Shown piece after piece: positions 60,725 through 64,000 of a stretch of 64,000 bases of DNA. The stretch lies in the NCBI GenBank assembly GCA_016722075.1, contig JADKGW010000001.1:4030001-4094000 (forward strand). Direction: 5' to 3'. The position numbers and the translations under genes are program-made. The notes under the pieces are model-generated. The model saw only the letters and a list, made by a program, of their open reading frames with translations. It had not been told where the DNA came from and did no database searches. Position 1 is the first letter of the stretch, and each line of letters begins with the position of its first letter. This DNA is from Candidatus Kouleothrix ribensis (GTDB taxonomy: Bacteria; Chloroflexota; Chloroflexia; Chloroflexales; Roseiflexaceae).

Positions 60725-60749
60725 CAGCTATCCGGTTTCGTGTTAAAAT
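60721..60749 (+). promoter_or_regulatory. Strong promoter ahead of a 320-base leader
   Basis: TTGACA (60,721-60,726) and TAAAAT (60,744-60,749) with a 17-base spacer. Transcription would start near 60,757, more than 320 bases before the next gene. Confidence 0.82.
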
Positions 60750-60756
60750 ACCGCTA

Positions 60757-61079
60757 TTCGCAGAGCGATTGATGATCTTTTACTCAATATTCCGCTATCA
60801 GCCGGCTTGAGTGGGTATCGCGTGGTAGCGCGGCGGCGTCAGCCCCACGCCGAACCGGCGAGCGGATAAGATTGTAAATGCTCATGAATCGCTCTTCTTT
60901 CTCGCCCTTCTACACGTAATCAGGTTAGCGGCACAGCCACGTTGCTGCCGCATTAGCATGAAACCGGCGTTTATGCTTCCCATTTGGTAGGGTGTTCACC
61001 CCGCCAGAGATATTTCTGCGTGGGCCGATTGCCCGATAAACCCAGGAAGATGCGATTGCCGTAGGCAGGGAGGTCACCA
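60757..61079 (+). ncRNA. Candidate small RNA or long structured leader
   Basis: This stretch follows a near-consensus promoter and has no supported coding frame. It contains a CGGCGT-CAGCCCC-ACGCCG stem near 60,835 and other short inverted segments. I do not recognise a known RNA family. It could instead be only the long 5' leader of the gene at 61,080. Confidence 0.3.
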
Positions 61080-61388
61080 ATGTCGCGCCACCTGACGCTT
61101 CCCCATAACGAGCTATGTGCTGCATACACGGCCGGGCAAAGCACAATCGCACTGGCACGGCGCTACGGCTGCAGCCCGACCAGCGTAGCCAAGTACCTGC
61201 GCGCCGGCGGTGTCGCCATCCGCCGGGCACGCTTTACGCCGGTCAGCGTCGACGCGGCCAGGCTACGCCGCGCATACCTCGACGAGCGTCGCCCAATCGC
61301 GGTTATCGCGGCGATGTTCGGGGTTGCACCCAGCACGATCGGCAACAAGCGCCGGCAGTACGGTATCCCGCCGCGCTCGCGCCGGTAG
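61080..61388 (+). CDS. Small protein with two helix-turn-helix motifs
   Basis: A 102-residue basic protein. Two similar halves each carry a homeodomain-like helix-turn-helix: STIALARRYGCSPTSVAKYL and RPIAVIAAMFGVAPSTIGNK. A basic end, RRQYGIPPRSRR, follows. It resembles the DNA-binding part of resolvases or transposase-associated regulators, without a catalytic domain. GGGAGG lies six bases before the ATG. It is convergent with the acyl-CoA synthetase gene. Confidence 0.75.
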   Translation: MSRHLTLPHNELCAAYTAGQSTIALARRYGCSPTSVAKYLRAGGVAIRRARFTPVSVDAARLRRAYLDERRPIAVIAAMFGVAPSTIGNKRRQYGIPPRSRR

Positions 61389-61420
61389 GGCCGGCCAGGC
61401 TGCGCCGGCAGGCGCCACGC

Positions 61421-62941
61421 TCATTTCAGCTCGCGCTTGAGGATCTTACCAGTAGCAGTCTTCGGCAGAGTCTCGCGGATCTCAACCGAGCGCGGGTATT
61501 TATAGGCCGCCAGCCGCTCTTTACAGTATGCGATAATCTCAGACTCTTCGGCGCTCTGGCCTGGCTTGAACGACACCACCGCCTTGACTTCTTCGCCCAG
61601 CGCGGTGTCGGGCACGCCAATCACCGCAGCCTCGGCGATGGCCGGGTGCGCATACAGCACCTCTTCGATCTCGCGCGGGTAGACGTTGAATCCGCCGCGG
61701 ATGATCAGATCCTTGACCCGATCTTTGATAAAGAAGTAGCCGTCGGCATCTTTATAGGCCACGTCGCCAGTGTAGAACCAGCCGTCGCGGATGGCCTCGG
61801 CGGTGGCATCGGCACGCTTGTAGTAACCCTTCATCACATTATGGCCACGAATCGCGATCTCGCCCAGTTCGTTGAGCGCAACCTCGTTGCCATTGGCGTC
61901 GACACAGCGCATCTCGACGCCCCAGATCGGTACGCCGATCGAACCAGGCTTGGGCTCGCGGTCGAGCGTGTTGAACGAAGCCACCGGCGAGGTCTCCGAC
62001 AGCCCATAGCCCTCGAGGATCGTCACGTTATACTTCTGATTGAAGGCATGCATCACCTCGACCGGCATAGCCGAGCCGCCCGAGCAGCAGCGCCGCAGCG
62101 CCGAAAGGTCGTAGCTATCGGCGCCGGGGAAGTGCAACAGGTAGAAGTACATGGTCGGCACGCCTGCGAAGTAGGTCACTCGATCGCGCACCAGCACCTC
62201 GAGCGCTTTCTGTGGCTCGAAGCGTGGCAGCATGGTAATCGTGCCGCCGGCATAGATCAGCGCATTCATCACGCATGTCTGCCCAAACGAGTGGAACAGT
62301 GGCAGCACCGCCAGGCCAACCTCGTCGGGGCCGACCCGTAAAATTTTCTCGGCGCCGAGGTATGCGTTGAACAGCATGTTCAGGTGGCTCAGCTCGGCAC
62401 CCTTCGGGCGCCCGGTGGTGCCGCTGGTATACAGAATGACCGCCGTGTCGTCGGGCATGGTCGGCACAGTGTCAAAGGTTGGCGGTGTGTCAACCATCAG
62501 CGCGCCTAGCGGCAGCGCGCCGGCCGGCAGCTCGGCCTGGCTGCCGGGCGCCTGCGCGACGATCAGGTTGCGGCAGCCGCTCGCCTGCTTAGCGCCCTCG
62601 GCCGCCTCGCCTAGAAACCCTTCCCATACGATCAGCGCCACTGCATCGCTATCGTCGAGATGATAGGCAACCTCGTGACGCTTGAACAGCACATTCAGCG
62701 GAACCACCGTGGCGCCGAGCTTCAAGATCGCGTAGTAGCACATCACGAAGTGCGGCGTGTTCGGCAGCATCAGCGCTACCTTGTCGCCCGCCCGCACGCC
62801 CAACTTCACCAGCCCGTTCGCAATCTTGTTCGCGGCTCCGTTGAGCTCGGCGTAACGTAGCTTGGTGTCGTCGAGCATCACCGCAACTTTCGCAGGGGTG
62901 CGGCGCGCACTGATCTCGAGCAGCATGGCCAAATTCAGCAT
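61421..62941 (-). CDS. Long-chain acyl-CoA synthetase
   Basis: A 506-residue ANL-superfamily ligase. The ATP loop is LYTSGTTGRPKGAELSH. GYGLSETSPV, the hinge-region KDRVKDLIIRGGFNVYP and the C-terminal TATGKILKREL with the catalytic Lys are intact. It is shorter than the ligase at 49,756 and closer to the medium- or long-chain FadD13 type. AAAGGAG lies eight bases before the ATG. A consensus-like promoter is about 60 bases upstream. Confidence 0.93.
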   Translation of the reverse strand: MLNLAMLLEISARRTPAKVAVMLDDTKLRYAELNGAANKIANGLVKLGVRAGDKVALMLPNTPHFVMCYYAILKLGATVVPLNVLFKRHEVAYHLDDSDAVALIVWEGFLGEAAEGAKQASGCRNLIVAQAPGSQAELPAGALPLGALMVDTPPTFDTVPTMPDDTAVILYTSGTTGRPKGAELSHLNMLFNAYLGAEKILRVGPDEVGLAVLPLFHSFGQTCVMNALIYAGGTITMLPRFEPQKALEVLVRDRVTYFAGVPTMYFYLLHFPGADSYDLSALRRCCSGGSAMPVEVMHAFNQKYNVTILEGYGLSETSPVASFNTLDREPKPGSIGVPIWGVEMRCVDANGNEVALNELGEIAIRGHNVMKGYYKRADATAEAIRDGWFYTGDVAYKDADGYFFIKDRVKDLIIRGGFNVYPREIEEVLYAHPAIAEAAVIGVPDTALGEEVKAVVSFKPGQSAEESEIIAYCKERLAAYKYPRSVEIRETLPKTATGKILKRELK

Positions 62942-63001
62942 CGAATGGCTCCTTTCGGTGGTGGCTATGCGTATGGATTCCGCTCACAGGGGGTATCAGA
63001 G

Positions 63002-63030
63002 ATTATAGGGGAGGTGCTTTTGAAAGTCAA
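63002..63030 (-). promoter_or_regulatory. Promoter of the acyl-CoA synthetase gene
   Basis: TTGACT (63,030-63,025) and a perfect TATAAT (63,007-63,002) on the minus strand, 17 bases apart. Confidence 0.85.
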
Positions 63031-63196
63031 TCATTCGTTGCGGCGCCAGGCCCACCGCGATTAACAAACATTTAATCGTATCGCATCCGCCGCGCCGCCG
63101 GCTGAGGCGCGCCCGGCTGCGTACCAATCAGCAATAACCCGCAGTCCATGCCTGGCGCGCCGGGTATACGCCCCAGCCGATTCACGAAGATGTCAT

Positions 63197-63225
63197 TTGA
63201 ATTTGGCCTGGCCGATCGCTATACT
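63197..63225 (+). promoter_or_regulatory. Promoter of the secreted protein gene at 63,362
   Basis: TTGAAT (63,197-63,202) and TATACT (63,220-63,225) with a 17-base spacer, giving a leader of about 130 bases. The rest of the 420-base divergent gap (62,942-63,361) holds nothing else I can name. Confidence 0.75.
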
Positions 63226-63361
63226 AAACCGAGAACTCCGCATCTCAAACGGCACCGTGCGCTTAGATTGCCCAATGCTGATCGATTTTGAGCAAGCATG
63301 TCGTGGGGGGGATCGGGCCAAACAATTCTGTTGATCGAGAAAATTGCCAAAGGAGCGATGC

Positions 63362-64000
63362 ATGCGATTTCGTGCGATGGTTTTATTTGCAGCTGTTGTA
63401 TTCGTCCTGACGATCACCACCATGTTTCAGGCGGCGCTGCCCGCACCCATAACGAATGCGGCCACCTCGCCGTTCGGCTATCTCGACGACAACCTGCCCT
63501 ACTTCTATAACCCTAGCTCGGCCACCAAATCGCTTGTGCAAACCCCCACCGGCGAGAAGCCTCAGAGCAAGCTATGGTTTAACGACGGCCGCTGGTGGGG
63601 CAGCATTTTCAATAAGGCCGCCGGCAACTACCACATCTACTGGCTGAACCTTGTCACCCAGCGCTGGGCCGACACCGGCACGGTTCTTGATACGCGCGCG
63701 CAGACCAAGGCCGACTGCCTATGGGATGGCACGCACCTGTATGTGGCCTCGGGCGGTGGCGCCGATCCGATCGCCGGCAATGGCACGTCGGCCCCACTGC
63801 CGGGCTACCTGTATCGCTACAGCTACAACACCACCACCAAACAGTACACCAAAGACGCCGGCCCGGTGCTGATTCGCAATGGCGGCGCCGAGACGCTGGT
63901 GATCGACAAAGATACTACCGGCCGGCTCTGGATCACCTACACCCAGAACGGCAAGGTGTACGTCAACCACAGCCGCAGCTCCGATATCGATTGGGATGCC
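63362..64000 (+). CDS. Secreted protein, beta-propeller-like, N-terminal part
   Basis: The frame runs off the end of the window after 213 codons. A signal peptide (MVLFAAVVFVLTITTMFQAA, ending near ALPAP) is followed by an aromatic, Gly- and Asn-rich extracellular sequence with SKLWFNDGRWWGSIFN, YHIYWLNLVTQRWADTG and GRLWITYTQNGKVYV. The repeated W/Y-D-G pattern suggests blades of a beta-propeller. I do not recognise a named family. AAAGGAG lies upstream of the ATG at 63,362. A competing frame from 63,298 lacks a signal peptide and is rejected. Confidence 0.8.
   Translation, partial: MRFRAMVLFAAVVFVLTITTMFQAALPAPITNAATSPFGYLDDNLPYFYNPSSATKSLVQTPTGEKPQSKLWFNDGRWWGSIFNKAAGNYHIYWLNLVTQRWADTGTVLDTRAQTKADCLWDGTHLYVASGGGADPIAGNGTSAPLPGYLYRYSYNTTTKQYTKDAGPVLIRNGGAETLVIDKDTTGRLWITYTQNGKVYVNHSRSSDIDWDA

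Overview
The window is GC-rich, densely packed bacterial chromosome with no phage or plasmid backbone. Several traits point to Chloroflexota, probably class Chloroflexia: a nuoABCDE block, a CruF-type carotenoid gene, an ELWxxDGT surface protein ending in a YMPIARR-like tail, a CdaA/YbbR pair, and abundant intergenic short tandem repeats. This placement is inferred from gene content; no rRNA gene is present to confirm it.

Layout. 1-3,970: the end of a ComB-like phosphatase gene, a HAD hydrolase, a CcrM-like adenine methyltransferase coupled to a histidine phosphatase, and a secreted SIMPL protein. 4,020-7,600 (minus): nuoA-B-C-D-E of respiratory complex I, with two 9-bp tandem arrays between nuoD and nuoE. 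7,970-14,040: an MBL hydrolase, pyruvate kinase, a 56-residue TatA, 3-methyladenine glycosylase I coupled to a PlsC-type acyltransferase, a CruF-like carotenoid gene and a response regulator. 14,600-17,730: Hsp20 and Lon. 17,770-29,410: a 1158-residue ELWxxDGT protein, a methyltransferase, a LysR regulator, a large membrane protein, arginase, AsnS, a small membrane protein and GatC. 30,140-37,210 (minus): the YbbR/CdaA cyclic-di-AMP pair, a 1097-residue TPR protein and a duplicated-domain lipoprotein. 37,640-47,750 (plus): a purine-catabolic locus. 47,830-64,000: GNAT-like and histidine-repeat proteins, two acyl-CoA ligases, MBL, FHA and YaeQ proteins, a frameshifted DUF1697 gene, tRNA-Asn, LigA, FolK, an alpha/beta hydrolase, an HD-GYP response regulator, small DNA-binding proteins, and the start of a secreted protein.

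The most coherent gene set is the purine locus. A two-gene xanthine dehydrogenase and an 8-oxoguanine deaminase would both make urate. The membrane cytochrome-c urate oxidase PuuD would oxidise urate, and an allantoate amidohydrolase acts near the end of the path. A GntR/HutC regulator sits in the middle behind a strong promoter with a perfect 19-bp dyad at the expected start of transcription. The steps between 5-hydroxyisourate and allantoate are not encoded here, and a DUF3830 protein of unknown function lies inside the locus.

The second theme is repeat DNA. A roughly 100-bp MITE-like element occurs three times, once with a perfect 9-bp target duplication. Its GTCCGCG-type interior resembles a 630-bp array at 29.5-30.1 kb. 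Two further dispersed families, perfect hairpins with three-base loops, and heptamer or nonamer arrays occupy most gaps. Similar low-complexity sequence appears as in-frame inserts in Lon, LigA and the xanthine dehydrogenase large subunit.
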